64,000 bases of DNA from Clostridia bacterium (GCA_017429695.1 JAFROK010000058.1:32128-96127), one strand, 5' to 3'. Positions 49,442 through 58,389 are shown, numbered from the stretch's first letter. Notes: generated from the letters alone by a model not told the origin. Translations and numbers: made by a program.

Positions 49442-50848
49442 ATGGGCGTCCATGAGGAGTGCGGTGTATTCGGTGTCATGGCAAAACAGCCGGAGGATAC
49501 GGCCGGCCTGGTATATTTCGGATTATATTCCCTGCAGCATCGGGGACAGGAAAGCTGCGGTATTGTGGTCAATGATGACGGCGTCTTTGTTTCCCACAAA
49601 GATATCGGACTTGTCGGCGAAGTATTCACCGGCGATATCATGCGTTCCTTTCCGAAGGGAACCATGGCCATCGGTCATACCCGCTACGGCACCACCGGCG
49701 GAACAAACCGGAACAACTGCCAGCCCATTGAGGTCAACCACCAGAAAGGCCGGATGGCACTGGCCCATAACGGAAATCTGTCCAATGCCGCAGAGCTCCG
49801 CAACGCGCTGGAAATGAAAGGTGCCATCTTCCATACCTCCAGTGATACCGAAACCATTGCGTATATCGTCACCCAGGAACGGCTGAACGCCCCGTCCATT
49901 GAAGAAGCCCTCAGCCGGACAATGTACCGCCTGGAAGGCGCTTATTCCCTCGTCCTGATGTCGCCGCAGAAACTGCTCTGCGCAAGGGATCCCCACGGTT
50001 TCCGTCCCCTCTGCTACGGGCAGACGCCGGACGGCACCTGGATCGTTGCCTCAGAAAGCTGCGCCTTGCATGCGGTCGGTGCAAAAATGATCCGGGATGT
50101 GGAGCCCGGCGAGATCCTGGTTTTCACCAAAGCCGGTGTTCTGTCCCGGAAGGAGCATTGCAAAAAGTTGCAGCCGCGCCACTGCATCTTTGAATATATT
50201 TACTTTGCCCGGCCGGATTCCGTCCTGGACGGCATCTCGGTCCATTCAGCCCGGATTCGTGCCGGGGAATGTCTGGCCAGAACCCACCCGGCGGATGCGG
50301 ACCTGGTCATCGGTGTGCCGGATTCCGGCCTGGACGCGGCGCTGGGGTTCAGCCGCTCATCCGGCATTCCTTACGGCATCGGGCTGATCAAAAACAAATA
50401 CATCGGCCGGACGTTTATCGCGCCGGATCACCGCCTGGACCAGGTGAAGATCAAGCTGTCCGCCATTGAGGATGTCGTTAGCGGAAAGCGGATTGTCCTG
50501 ATTGACGATTCCATCGTCCGCGGAACCACCAGCGGCCGAATTGTACAGCTCCTGCGGGAGGCAGGCGCCCGGGAAATCCATATGCGGATCTCCTCCCCGC
50601 CCTTCCTGCATCCCTGCTATTACGGCACTGATATTGATTCGCAGGAGCACCTGATCGCCTGCCATCATTCTGTGGATGAAATCACACAGATCATCGGCGC
50701 GGATTCCCTGGGATATCTGCCGGTGGAGGAACTCTGTGCGCTGGCGGGACCCGATGTATACTGCCACGCCTGTTTCACCGGGGACTATCCGACAGCCATC
50801 CCGTCCGATACCCGGAAGGACCGCTTCGAGCGCCGGCTGTCAGAATAA
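49442..50848 (+). CDS. purF: Amidophosphoribosyltransferase
   Basis: A 468-residue enzyme. MGVHEE-CGVFG: a six-residue propeptide precedes catalytic Cys7. The glutaminase domain has GHTRYGTTGG and AHNGNLSNA. The phosphoribosyltransferase domain has the PRPP loop IVLIDDSIVRGTTSGRI near residues 350-366, and Cys in CYYGTDID and CHACFTGDYP that bind the [4Fe-4S] cluster of Firmicute-type PurF. It makes 5-phosphoribosylamine, the first step of purine synthesis. ATG 49442 is chosen because it places Cys7 correctly; upstream frame codons are not PurF-like. Other pur genes are not in the window. Confidence 0.95.
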   Translation: MGVHEECGVFGVMAKQPEDTAGLVYFGLYSLQHRGQESCGIVVNDDGVFVSHKDIGLVGEVFTGDIMRSFPKGTMAIGHTRYGTTGGTNRNNCQPIEVNHQKGRMALAHNGNLSNAAELRNALEMKGAIFHTSSDTETIAYIVTQERLNAPSIEEALSRTMYRLEGAYSLVLMSPQKLLCARDPHGFRPLCYGQTPDGTWIVASESCALHAVGAKMIRDVEPGEILVFTKAGVLSRKEHCKKLQPRHCIFEYIYFARPDSVLDGISVHSARIRAGECLARTHPADADLVIGVPDSGLDAALGFSRSSGIPYGIGLIKNKYIGRTFIAPDHRLDQVKIKLSAIEDVVSGKRIVLIDDSIVRGTTSGRIVQLLREAGAREIHMRISSPPFLHPCYYGTDIDSQEHLIACHHSVDEITQIIGADSLGYLPVEELCALAGPDVYCHACFTGDYPTAIPSDTRKDRFERRLSE

Positions 50849-50853
50849 GTGCC

Positions 50854-51300
50854 TCAGATAATATACAGATCCCAGTCCCCGGCCATCTGCTCCCTGCATT
50901 CCTGCATAAATTCTGAAAGCGTTTTGCTTTCGGCAAATTCCAGCATCGCGCGGTTGATTTTCGCCCACAGGCAGGTATTCACCGCGTCCCGCAGGCTGTG
51001 TTCTCCGTCTTTTCCGGTTCCGTTCATTGGTTCCAGAATGCCGGTATCCAGGGCGTTCAGGATCTCTGACAGCCGGATCGCATCCGCCGGACGCGTCAGC
51101 GCATATCCGCCCCGCAAACCTTTCTGGGCCCGGATCAGGCCCGCCTGCTTCAGATGCGTCAGAATCTGTTCCAGATATTTCTGGGATATGTTCTGCCGTT
51201 CCGCAATATCCGGCGCCGATACGCTGGAACCGTTGTCAGAATATAATGCAATATCTGTCAGGGCCAGCATGCCGTACTCGACCTTTGTGGAAACCTTCAT
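50854..51300 (-). CDS. Rrf2-family transcriptional regulator
   Basis: A 148-residue Rrf2 protein. MKVSTKVEYGMLALTDIALY starts the winged helix-turn-helix, IAERQNISQKYLEQILTHLKQAGLIRAQKGLRGGYALTR is the family signature. The C-terminal region has only Cys in NTCLWAK and QECREQ, not the three closely spaced Cys that hold a cluster in IscR, so it is closer to CymR-like members that respond to cysteine metabolism. It is the second gene after an SGNH hydrolase behind a promoter bearing the 17-bp operator also found at the cystine/iscS region. Autoregulation is inferred. Confidence 0.9.
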   Translation of the reverse strand: MKVSTKVEYGMLALTDIALYSDNGSSVSAPDIAERQNISQKYLEQILTHLKQAGLIRAQKGLRGGYALTRPADAIRLSEILNALDTGILEPMNGTGKDGEHSLRDAVNTCLWAKINRAMLEFAESKTLSEFMQECREQMAGDWDLYII

Positions 51301-51320
51301 ATGTCACGCCGCCTTTCTGT

Positions 51321-51950
51321 TTAAGCGATCACGGATACTGCCAGTTCCCTGTAAATCGCATCTGCCAGGATCCGGTGGCCTTCCGCGTTCAGGTGTTCAT
51401 CGTCATATCCGGACGCCCGTACATAATCAGATGCCGCCAGGAACAAATGCTTCCTTCGCCGCGCAATCCGGGAATAGACTTCCTTCAATCCGGCGGAAAC
51501 ACTGACCGACTGCCGGTCAAAATCCGGATCCTTGTCCGGCTGCCATACGTTCCGTCCAAGAGTAATCGGTGAAATCACCAGGATCCGCTCCGGGGGAATT
51601 TTCTTTTCAAACGCATCCAGACAGTGTTCCAGCCCGGTACCGATTTCCTCCGCGGATGCCCGGAAAGCCTTTTTGCAGTCATTGGTGCCCAGCATCACAA
51701 TCGCGGCGGTGGCTTCCGGATTGCCGGAAAGCACCCGGGGGATATCTTCCGAGCCTTTCAGGCCGGCCCGGCGGGGATCTTCAAACACCGTCGTTCTGCC
51801 GCACAGGCCCTCCTCTGTCAGGAGGAAACCGGAGCGGAGCAGCATGCTCCGCAGAATCCCCGTCCACCGGACATTTTCCGGATACCGGCTTTTCATTGCC
51901 GGATTCAGCCCCCATGTGTTGGAATCCCCGAATGCAATAATCTTCTCCAT
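51321..51950 (-). CDS. SGNH/GDSL-family hydrolase, cytosolic
   Basis: A 209-residue lipase/esterase of the TAP/arylesterase type. IIAFGDSNTWG near residues 3-13 holds nucleophile Ser, LCGRTT the Gly block, VMLGTNDCK the Asn, and DDEHLNAEGH near 191 the Asp and His. No signal peptide is present. ATG 51950 is chosen because AAGGAGGG lies upstream and the predicted transcript starts near 51978. It heads a two-gene operon with the Rrf2 regulator 20 bases downstream, so its product may relate to the same stress or nutrient signal. The substrate is unknown. Confidence 0.87.
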   Translation of the reverse strand: MEKIIAFGDSNTWGLNPAMKSRYPENVRWTGILRSMLLRSGFLLTEEGLCGRTTVFEDPRRAGLKGSEDIPRVLSGNPEATAAIVMLGTNDCKKAFRASAEEIGTGLEHCLDAFEKKIPPERILVISPITLGRNVWQPDKDPDFDRQSVSVSAGLKEVYSRIARRRKHLFLAASDYVRASGYDDEHLNAEGHRILADAIYRELAVSVIA

Positions 51951-51984
51951 CAGTCGTTCCCTCCTTTCCCGAATGATTGATAAC

Positions 51985-52017
51985 ATCTTACAATTAATTA
52001 CCTACTATGTCAATAGG
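51985..52017 (-). promoter_or_regulatory. Promoter with Rrf2-type operator, copy 2
   Basis: On the minus strand: TTGACA (52008-52013), 17-bp spacer, TAAGAT (51985-51990). The -35 box is inside CCTACTATGTCAATAGG (52001-52017), identical to the copy at 45641-45657. Confidence 0.85.
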
Positions 52018-52055
52018 CAATTTGTGTATTTCTATAATTGCTTCAGGAATGGCTG

Positions 52056-53111
52056 TCACTCCAGCACGAGGCACTCCGTGTCTGGCAAATGATATGCTTC
52101 AAAATAAGCGTTTTCCAGCGGGATCCATCTTTCCATAAACATCCGGAATGACGCTTCACTTTCCCGTTTTTTCAGCCGCGCCATCCGGATCTCTTCCGGC
52201 GTACCGTCAAACAAGCGAACATCTGCATACTGCCGGATTGCCGGCAGGTTGCAGTAGCTCCCTTCAATGATCAGCACCGGACGGTCCGGCAGTTTCTCCT
52301 CCGGCAGCAGCCTGTCCGCCCGGCAGTCATACCGGCGGTATCGTACTTGGATTTCCTGTTTCCACGGTGCTGCCACTTCCCCGGCCAGCCGCTCCGCGTC
52401 GCAGTTTCCGCCCGGCACGGAAAGCCGCTCCGGTGTCTTCTGCGCGTGGGGAATTACATAATCGTCCGTATGTACCACACAGGCGCCGAATACTTCCGCC
52501 AGTTCCCCTGCCAGCGTCGTTTTGCCGGAGGCGCAGGGACCGTCCAGGGTCACCAGCATCCTTTTTGTTTCACACAGCCCGGCGGATGTCTGCCGGACTG
52601 CCGCCATCCGGGATGCCCATACTGCCGGAATCACCCGGTAAGCCGGATGGTATTGTTCCCGGTATGTAGCTGAATGGGAGGGCAGCCAGTCCGGATCGCA
52701 GATCATGTCCAGCGCTTTCCGGTCTGTGATATATCCTTTTTCCGACAATGCCGGACAGGCGCATAAATCGTATACGTCCTGCCTGGCGAAAGATATCTCC
52801 GGGTGGGAAGTGATCATCATCCCGGCAATCACAGACGGCGGAATGCGATCCGCCATTGCCCGTCGCAGGTTGATCCGGCACCAGGCCGGGCTTAACTGCT
52901 CCAGCAGCGGTTCATCCGGATCCGCTTCCAATCCGTCTGTTTCGCGGATGATATAATCCGTCACCGTCTTCCGGTCGGAAAGCAGATGCCCGACTCCCAG
53001 CATCGCCTGGAACGCCAGCTTCACCGCATCCTCCTGCGCCATGGCGGGGTACTGTTGCTTCTGAATATCAAGGCTGTGCAGGATTTCCTGTGCGAAAGCA
53101 TCGTTGAGCAT
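52056..53111 (-). CDS. Uridine kinase-like P-loop protein with N-terminal extra domain
   Basis: A 351-residue protein. The C-terminal half (about 165-350) is a nucleoside-kinase-like P-loop domain: MLVTLDGPCASGKTTLAGEL near 181-200 (Walker A), VVHTDDYVIP near 208 (the substrate-side Asp pair) and PVLIIEGSYCNLPAI near 285. The N-terminal half (about 1-160) is helical with no family I recognise and is not part of ordinary uridine kinases. The substrate is unknown; small-molecule phosphorylation is likely. ATG 53111 is chosen because GGAGGAAAGGGA lies just upstream. It stands alone between divergent promoters. Confidence 0.75.
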   Translation of the reverse strand: MLNDAFAQEILHSLDIQKQQYPAMAQEDAVKLAFQAMLGVGHLLSDRKTVTDYIIRETDGLEADPDEPLLEQLSPAWCRINLRRAMADRIPPSVIAGMMITSHPEISFARQDVYDLCACPALSEKGYITDRKALDMICDPDWLPSHSATYREQYHPAYRVIPAVWASRMAAVRQTSAGLCETKRMLVTLDGPCASGKTTLAGELAEVFGACVVHTDDYVIPHAQKTPERLSVPGGNCDAERLAGEVAAPWKQEIQVRYRRYDCRADRLLPEEKLPDRPVLIIEGSYCNLPAIRQYADVRLFDGTPEEIRMARLKKRESEASFRMFMERWIPLENAYFEAYHLPDTECLVLE

Positions 53112-53197
53112 ATCTTCCCTTTCCTCCCGTTTCTGCCTGCTGTTTTCAGTAAACGCCGGAATACGGATGAAGTCAAGTATGAAAACTGTGCATTTTC

Positions 53198-53226
53198 TTG
53201 ATGAACAGCGCCAAATACTGTATAAT
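53198..53226 (+). promoter_or_regulatory. Promoter upstream of the HD-GYP remnant and large hybrid kinase
   Basis: TTGATG (53198-53203), 17-bp spacer, TATAAT (53221-53226). It lies about 250 bp before the kinase start; the intervening DNA is the remnant region. Confidence 0.75.
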
Positions 53227-53347
53227 ATGGCCATATGGACTGAAAAGTGATTCCCTCCCCGGTTTCCGGACGCGCGGCAGATCAGATCAAAACCATATTG
53301 ACTTCAGCGGAAACAGGGAACATTGACTGGCAGGGAGGTTGCTTCCA

Positions 53348-53500
53348 TGTACTGTCCGGCGTGAAATCGAAAACGGAAGCGGCACCCAGTTTGATCCCGT
53401 CTTCGCCGGGATTATGCTGCAGATGATTGCGGATGACCCGGACTACCGGATGAGAGAAATCAGACGGGAGGGTAAACCTCATGATACTGGATTATGCTGA
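53348..53500 (+). pseudogene. 3' remnant of an HD-GYP-type phosphohydrolase gene
   Basis: In this frame the DNA reads RREIENGSGTQFDPVFAGIM and then LQMIADDPDYRMREIRREG before a TGA at 53498. The GTQFDP-x-x-A-x-I-M-L pattern is the C-terminal hallmark of HD-GYP domains. Nothing recognisable precedes it between the promoter at 53198 and 53348, so the 5' part is deleted. The remnant's last 20 bases overlap the start of the large hybrid kinase, whose ribosome site lies inside it, which suggests that an intact gene once sat in the same operon. Confidence 0.6.
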
Positions 53501-56500
53501 GAATATCGTACAGCTGATGGCCGCCCTGGTGGCCATGCTGATGTGCCTGTTCCGGTATATCAATCATAAACGGCGCGGCTGGATGTATGCCGTGATCTTT
53601 TTTCTGTGTTATCTCCTCAGCAGTTTTTCATGGGCAACCTACTGGGTGATTATGGGCGATGACCCGAATGTTTCCGACCTGCTGACCTATTTCGGCTGGA
53701 ATGTCTCCTATCTGGCGCTGCTGGTGCTGGTGTTCCATGTGAAAAAGCCCGCGGAACGCCGGTATTTCCATCCGCTGATGCTCGTTCCCCTTCCACTGAA
53801 CATCTGGCAGCTGACGCTGTATCTGTCCCTCGGTTCCGGATGGATGAGTATCTATCAGGTTACGATCCTGACCGTCGTTTCCTGTTTCTGCATCCAGAGT
53901 ATCTGCTGGTATCTGACCCGTCGGAAACAGGGAGCACAATGCCCCTGGGTTGCCGTTGCGGCGCTGCTGTTTGTCTGTTTTGAATTCGGCATGTGGACCT
54001 CCACCTGCTACTATGAGCCGGTTGCCAGCCTGTACTATCCTTTTTCCTTTCTGCTTAGCGGCAGCCTGTCCTTCCTGACCTGGGCCCTGGGCCGGCATTA
54101 CCGGAGAGACCGGGAGGAAACCGGAACCCTGTTGGATGAACGTATCCAGCAGACGCTGAAAATCATCTACCTGTCCGTCGTACTGGTCTGCTGCATGGGC
54201 GGCATCCTGATGGGCGTCTGGATGCGGAACACGCTGGACGCCGGAATCCAGGATCCTTCCGGCAGCGACCTCTATAAGATAATCCCGGTGGTCTTGTTCA
54301 TTATTTCGCTGTTCCTGGCCGCTTTTGCTCTGGCCATTGTGCTGATTATCCATTTCCGGGAAAAGGCGGTAAAGGAATCAATCCGCCGCCCGGCAGCATC
54401 ACCTTCCGCCGGGAATGAAGTCCCCGAAGATACTTCCGATGCTCTCCCCGCCCGCCGGAAATTCAGCCTCCTGGTCCCGATGCTGATTATCTTCCTGCTG
54501 ATGATCCTGATGATCATCTATACTTCCAATGTCATTCAGAAGGTGGCCGTCGCGAATGTCCATGATGTCGGCCTGGACCGGGTTGACAGCGCCACAGCAC
54601 AGCTGGAAAACTACCTGAACACCACCAAGAGCGTGGTCTGGGTCACAGCGGACACCGTGGACCACATGGCCAGGCATAATGAACCGGCAGAAGCGGTCCT
54701 GCACTATATCAAGGTAGAATCGGTCAACCAGCAGTCCCACTTTGACGAAAACTATTCCGGCATCTACGGCTATATCATGGACCAGTATATGGACGGAATG
54801 GACTGGGAGCCGCCGGAAGGCTATGACCCCGTCTCTCGCAGCTGGTACAGGGCAGCCCTGGCAGCCGGCGGTGAAACAACCATCGCTTCCCCCTACCTGG
54901 ATCTGGAAACCGGCAATGTGGTCATTTCCATCTGCCGTATGCTTTCCAACGGAAAGGATGTGCTTTCCCTGGATGTCAGCGTGGATCATATCCAGGATAT
55001 CATTTCCGACCTGCAGATCCAGGGAAAAGGCTACGGCTTCGTAGTCAACAACGATGGGATGATCATTGTCCACCAGGATAATACCCTGGAGGGAACTTTC
55101 CTGAACGAAGACGCCTCCGGCCGCGCCATGATGGACCGGATCCTGGAAACAGGAAACGGCAGTTTCGAAATCAGCGCCGACGGCGGAACAAGCACTGCCT
55201 TTGTCCATCAGATCCAGGGACAGTGGTATGCCGTCATCGTGGTCAGCAACCAGGAGCTTTACGCCACCGTCTGGCAGCAGCTGGCTGTCAATGTCCTGAT
55301 CAGCCTGGTGATCTTCGCCCTTATCACCTTCTTCTACCGCCTGGGCTACATAAACGAACAGAACTATTCCCGCCGCATTGAGGAAATGCGCGCGGAGGAA
55401 CAGAAGCAGGCCTACGAAGCCCGGGCGTTGAAGCTGGAAAAGGAAGCGGCGGACCAGGCCAACCAGGCCAAGTCCGACTTCCTGGCGGAAATGTCCCATG
55501 AAATCCGCACTCCGATCAACGCGGTTCTGGGCATGAACGAAATGATCCTGCGGGAAGCCGGCCAGGCCCGGGAAAGTGATGAAACAGCATCCGGCCCGGC
55601 CGAAGAATCCTTCCGGAATATCGGCACCTATGCCCGGAATATCGAAAATGCCGGCCATAATCTGCTATCCATCATCAATGATATCCTCGACTTCTCGAAG
55701 ATCGAAGCCGGGCGAATGGACATTGTCGAAAACCCGTATCAGCTCAGTTCACTCCTGAATGACCTGAGCAGCCTGTTCTTCCTCCGGACCCGGGAGAAAG
55801 GCCTCCTGTTCAGTATCGACGTGGATGAAAACCTGCCGGACGAACTGTACGGGGATAAAGTCCGGGTGCGCCAGGTGATTACCAACCTCCTGACCAACGC
55901 GGTAAAATACACCAACCGGGGCAGCATCCGCCTGGAGATCAGCCCGGATTCCGCCGGACCGTACAGTATCGGTGATATCATCAACCTCCGGATTGCTATC
56001 CGGGATACAGGAATCGGCATCCGCGCAGAGGACCAGGACAAGCTTTTCTCCAAGTTCCAGCGGCTGGATATGCAGGCCAACAGCACCATTGAAGGGACCG
56101 GCCTCGGGCTGGCCATTACCCGGAGCCTGCTGACCATGATGAACGGCGCCATTGATGTCAGGAGCGAATACGGCGTCGGCTCCACCTTCACGGTTACCCT
56201 CCCCCAGAAAGTGGTCACTCCCGATCCGATCGGCAACTACCAGGCAAAATATGAAAAGGCCATTCTTGCGGCAAAAAGCTATCAGGAACTCTTCCACGCC
56301 CCGGATGCCCGGATCTTGATTGTAGATGATACCCAGATCAATCTCACGGTCGTGGACAGCCTGCTCCGCAATACGCAGCTTCAGGTGGACACAGCCGCCA
56401 GCGGAGCAGAATCCATTGAACTGGCCCGGAAGAATGCTTACGACCTGATCCTCATGGACCAGCGAATGCCGAATATGGACGGCACGGAAGCCATGCGCCG

Positions 56501-57161
56501 CATCCAGGAACAGGCCGACGGAAAAAACCGGGAGACCCCGGTCATCTGCCTGACCGCCGATGCCATCATCGGCGCCCGGGAGCGCTATATCGCCGAAGGC
56601 TTCTCGGATTATCTGGCTAAGCCTGTGGACGGCCGGGATCTGGAACGGACCCTGATGAAACACCTGCCGGTCAATAAGGTCATCCCCCTCCTGCAGGAAG
56701 ACGATTCCGCCGATGATGCAGATTCATCCCTTGCAGATGATCCGGCCGATGGCTTTGCGCCGCTTCGGACCGTGGGCATCGATCCGTCCGTCGGCCTGCG
56801 TTACTGCCAGGGAGATGCCGGGCTGTATCGTTCCGTGCTGGAAGAATATGCCGGCAGCGCGCTGGAAAAACGCCGGAGTATGCAGAAGGCCATCGACAGC
56901 GGTGACTGGCATCTGTATGCCATCCTGGTCCATTCCCTGAAGAGTTCCTCCCGCATGATCGGCGCCGCTCCCCTGTCGGACCTGGCAGCCACCCTTGAAA
57001 GCGCCGCAAACGCAAACAACGGCGATGCCGTCCGGAAGGATCATCCCCGGATGATTACCCTTTATGAGTCCGTGGCGGAAGCCGTCCGGCTGATCAGTCC
57101 GGGCCGGCAGGATCCGGATCTGGGCGACGATAACGAAATCATGGAATTCCTGCCGGATTAA
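53481..57161 (+). CDS. Large hybrid sensor kinase: 7TM region, Cache sensor, kinase, REC and Hpt
   Basis: A 1226-residue protein. About eight membrane helices fill 1-300 (seven-helix sensor-like region plus one), then a linker, a helix near 335-355, an outside dCache-like sensor about 360-605 (PVSRSWYRAALAAGG; VVISICRML) and a helix near 608-628. HisKA follows with FLAEMSHEIRTPINAV (His673), HATPase (NLLTNAVKYTNRG; DTGIGI; GTGLGLAITRSL), REC (IVDDTQIN; LMDQRMPNMDG; AKPVD) and Hpt with VHSLKSSSRMIGA (His1151). The full phosphorelay His-Asp-His is in one chain. The final regulator is not in the gene's immediate surroundings; an HD-GYP remnant precedes it. Confidence 0.93.
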   Translation: MILDYAENIVQLMAALVAMLMCLFRYINHKRRGWMYAVIFFLCYLLSSFSWATYWVIMGDDPNVSDLLTYFGWNVSYLALLVLVFHVKKPAERRYFHPLMLVPLPLNIWQLTLYLSLGSGWMSIYQVTILTVVSCFCIQSICWYLTRRKQGAQCPWVAVAALLFVCFEFGMWTSTCYYEPVASLYYPFSFLLSGSLSFLTWALGRHYRRDREETGTLLDERIQQTLKIIYLSVVLVCCMGGILMGVWMRNTLDAGIQDPSGSDLYKIIPVVLFIISLFLAAFALAIVLIIHFREKAVKESIRRPAASPSAGNEVPEDTSDALPARRKFSLLVPMLIIFLLMILMIIYTSNVIQKVAVANVHDVGLDRVDSATAQLENYLNTTKSVVWVTADTVDHMARHNEPAEAVLHYIKVESVNQQSHFDENYSGIYGYIMDQYMDGMDWEPPEGYDPVSRSWYRAALAAGGETTIASPYLDLETGNVVISICRMLSNGKDVLSLDVSVDHIQDIISDLQIQGKGYGFVVNNDGMIIVHQDNTLEGTFLNEDASGRAMMDRILETGNGSFEISADGGTSTAFVHQIQGQWYAVIVVSNQELYATVWQQLAVNVLISLVIFALITFFYRLGYINEQNYSRRIEEMRAEEQKQAYEARALKLEKEAADQANQAKSDFLAEMSHEIRTPINAVLGMNEMILREAGQARESDETASGPAEESFRNIGTYARNIENAGHNLLSIINDILDFSKIEAGRMDIVENPYQLSSLLNDLSSLFFLRTREKGLLFSIDVDENLPDELYGDKVRVRQVITNLLTNAVKYTNRGSIRLEISPDSAGPYSIGDIINLRIAIRDTGIGIRAEDQDKLFSKFQRLDMQANSTIEGTGLGLAITRSLLTMMNGAIDVRSEYGVGSTFTVTLPQKVVTPDPIGNYQAKYEKAILAAKSYQELFHAPDARILIVDDTQINLTVVDSLLRNTQLQVDTAASGAESIELARKNAYDLILMDQRMPNMDGTEAMRRIQEQADGKNRETPVICLTADAIIGARERYIAEGFSDYLAKPVDGRDLERTLMKHLPVNKVIPLLQEDDSADDADSSLADDPADGFAPLRTVGIDPSVGLRYCQGDAGLYRSVLEEYAGSALEKRRSMQKAIDSGDWHLYAILVHSLKSSSRMIGAAPLSDLAATLESAANANNGDAVRKDHPRMITLYESVAEAVRLISPGRQDPDLGDDNEIMEFLPD

Positions 57162-57215
57162 CAGAAAAAGGAGAACGGTAAAAATGGATATTTTCCCTGC
57201 CCTGCTGCTCTTTTT

Positions 57216-57374
57216 ACCGGTATCATGGTCATGCTGGTGGAGCGCAATGGCAACAAGCCGATACCGGCCCAGGCGGATACCGTGTTTGAAATCGGTGATA
57301 AACTGACTGTTTTCGGGGACTACAAAACAATCTGCAAAGCCTTCCACGCACGGGAACATCTCGCAGATAACTGA
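57216..57374 (+). pseudogene. TrkA-C (RCK_C) domain remnant
   Basis: A 52-codon open stretch in the frame of 57225 reads MVMLVERNGNKPIPAQADT, then VFEIGDKLTVFGDYKTICKA and AFHAREHLADN before TGA. The pattern V-x-x-I-G-D-x-L-x-V-F-G is typical of the C-terminal domain of TrkA and related regulators of ion transporters. A good start (AAAGGAGAACGGTAAAAATG at 57184) opens another frame and does not join it, so at least one frameshift or deletion is present. The remaining transporter is absent. Confidence 0.55.
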
Positions 57375-57395
57375 TATACAGAGGAAAAATATAAA

Positions 57396-57884
57396 ATGGA
57401 TCAGGAAGAGATGAACAGCACAAACTGGAGCCAGTCCGTTGCCGGTGTCTGCCTGAAGGATGGAAAGGTGCTCCTTGCCCGGCATACCTACGGCAGCGGA
57501 AAAGGAAAACTGATTATTCCCGGCGGATATGTCCGTTTCGGTGAAATGCCGGAAGAAACCCTGGTCCGGGAATACCTGGAGGAAACCGGTGTGCAGGTAA
57601 AAGCGGGCCATCTGCTCGGCATCCGGTTCAATGATAAGGACTGGTATGCTGTCTTCGCCGCAGAATATGTGGAAGGAGAAGCAAGGTCCGACGGCGACGA
57701 GAACAGTGAAGTCATCTGGATGGCAGTGGACGAAGCCCTGAAGGATGAAACCGTTCCGGGACTCACCAAAACCATGATTGAATGCGCGCTGGCCGCAAAG
57801 GGCTTTGACATAACCCCCTACCAGGCAAGCCGTCCCGGGAACCGGCTCTATACCTTCCGGAGAAACAGCGACACCGAACAATGA
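57396..57884 (+). CDS. Nudix hydrolase
   Basis: A 162-residue protein. The Nudix box GGYVRFGEMPEETLVREYLEETGV spans about residues 48-71 with all metal-binding Glu in place (G-x5-E-x7-R-E-x2-E-E). The fold starts QSVAGVCLKDGKVLLARH. Such enzymes hydrolyse nucleoside diphosphates linked to another group, often damaged nucleotides or cofactors. The exact substrate is unknown. The gene starts 22 bases after the TrkA-C remnant and is followed 39 bases later by a peroxiredoxin gene, so an oxidative-damage role is possible. Confidence 0.9.
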   Translation: MDQEEMNSTNWSQSVAGVCLKDGKVLLARHTYGSGKGKLIIPGGYVRFGEMPEETLVREYLEETGVQVKAGHLLGIRFNDKDWYAVFAAEYVEGEARSDGDENSEVIWMAVDEALKDETVPGLTKTMIECALAAKGFDITPYQASRPGNRLYTFRRNSDTEQ

Positions 57885-57923
57885 ATCTGTAACACCAAAA
57901 GAACATGAAGGAGGAACCATTCC

Positions 57924-58379
57924 ATGCTGGCTGTCGGAGCAAAGGCACCTGATTTTACCCTGCAGGATCAGAACGGCAAAGAAAGAACACTTGCGGAATT
58001 CCTTGGGCAGAAAGTTGTCCTGTATTTCTATTCGAAGGATATGACTTCCGGATGCACAAAACAGGCCTGCGGATTTGCGGAGCTTTATCCGCAGTTCACT
58101 GAAAAAGGCGCTGTCGTAATCGGAATCAGCAAGGATACGGCCGCATCCCACAAAAAGTTTGAAGAGAAATACAGCCTTCCGTTTATTCTGCTGGCCGATC
58201 CGGAGAAGGAAGCAATCCAGGCATACGATGTGTGGAAGGAAAAGAACATGTATGGTAAAAAGACCATGGGTGTCGTCCGCACCACATACCTGATCGACGA
58301 AAATGGAATGATCGCCAAAGCATTTGCAAAAGTTAATGCTGCAGAGAATCCCATGCAGATGCTGAACGGGTTATCCTGA
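57924..58379 (+). CDS. bcp: Peroxiredoxin, BCP/PrxQ type
   Basis: A 151-residue thiol peroxidase. SKDMTSGCTKQACGF holds the peroxidatic Cys44 and resolving Cys49, the C-x4-C arrangement of BCP/PrxQ enzymes. GISKDTAASHKKFEEKYSLPFILLADPE and VVRTTYLIDENG are the other family blocks. It reduces peroxides with thioredoxin. AAGGAGG lies 12 bases upstream of ATG 57924. It could share a transcript with the Nudix gene, and a short hairpin overlaps its stop. Confidence 0.95.
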   Translation: MLAVGAKAPDFTLQDQNGKERTLAEFLGQKVVLYFYSKDMTSGCTKQACGFAELYPQFTEKGAVVIGISKDTAASHKKFEEKYSLPFILLADPEKEAIQAYDVWKEKNMYGKKTMGVVRTTYLIDENGMIAKAFAKVNAAENPMQMLNGLS

Positions 58380-58389
58380 AAACCCTTTT
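58368..58389 (+). terminator. Weak terminator overlapping the peroxiredoxin stop
   Basis: GGGTT (58368-58372) pairs with AACCC (58381-58385), followed by TTTT. Confidence 0.4.

Noticed and set aside
53340-53480. Riboswitch in the long leader of the large hybrid kinase
   Set aside because: The segment reads as the end of an HD-GYP protein in one frame, which explains its conservation better.
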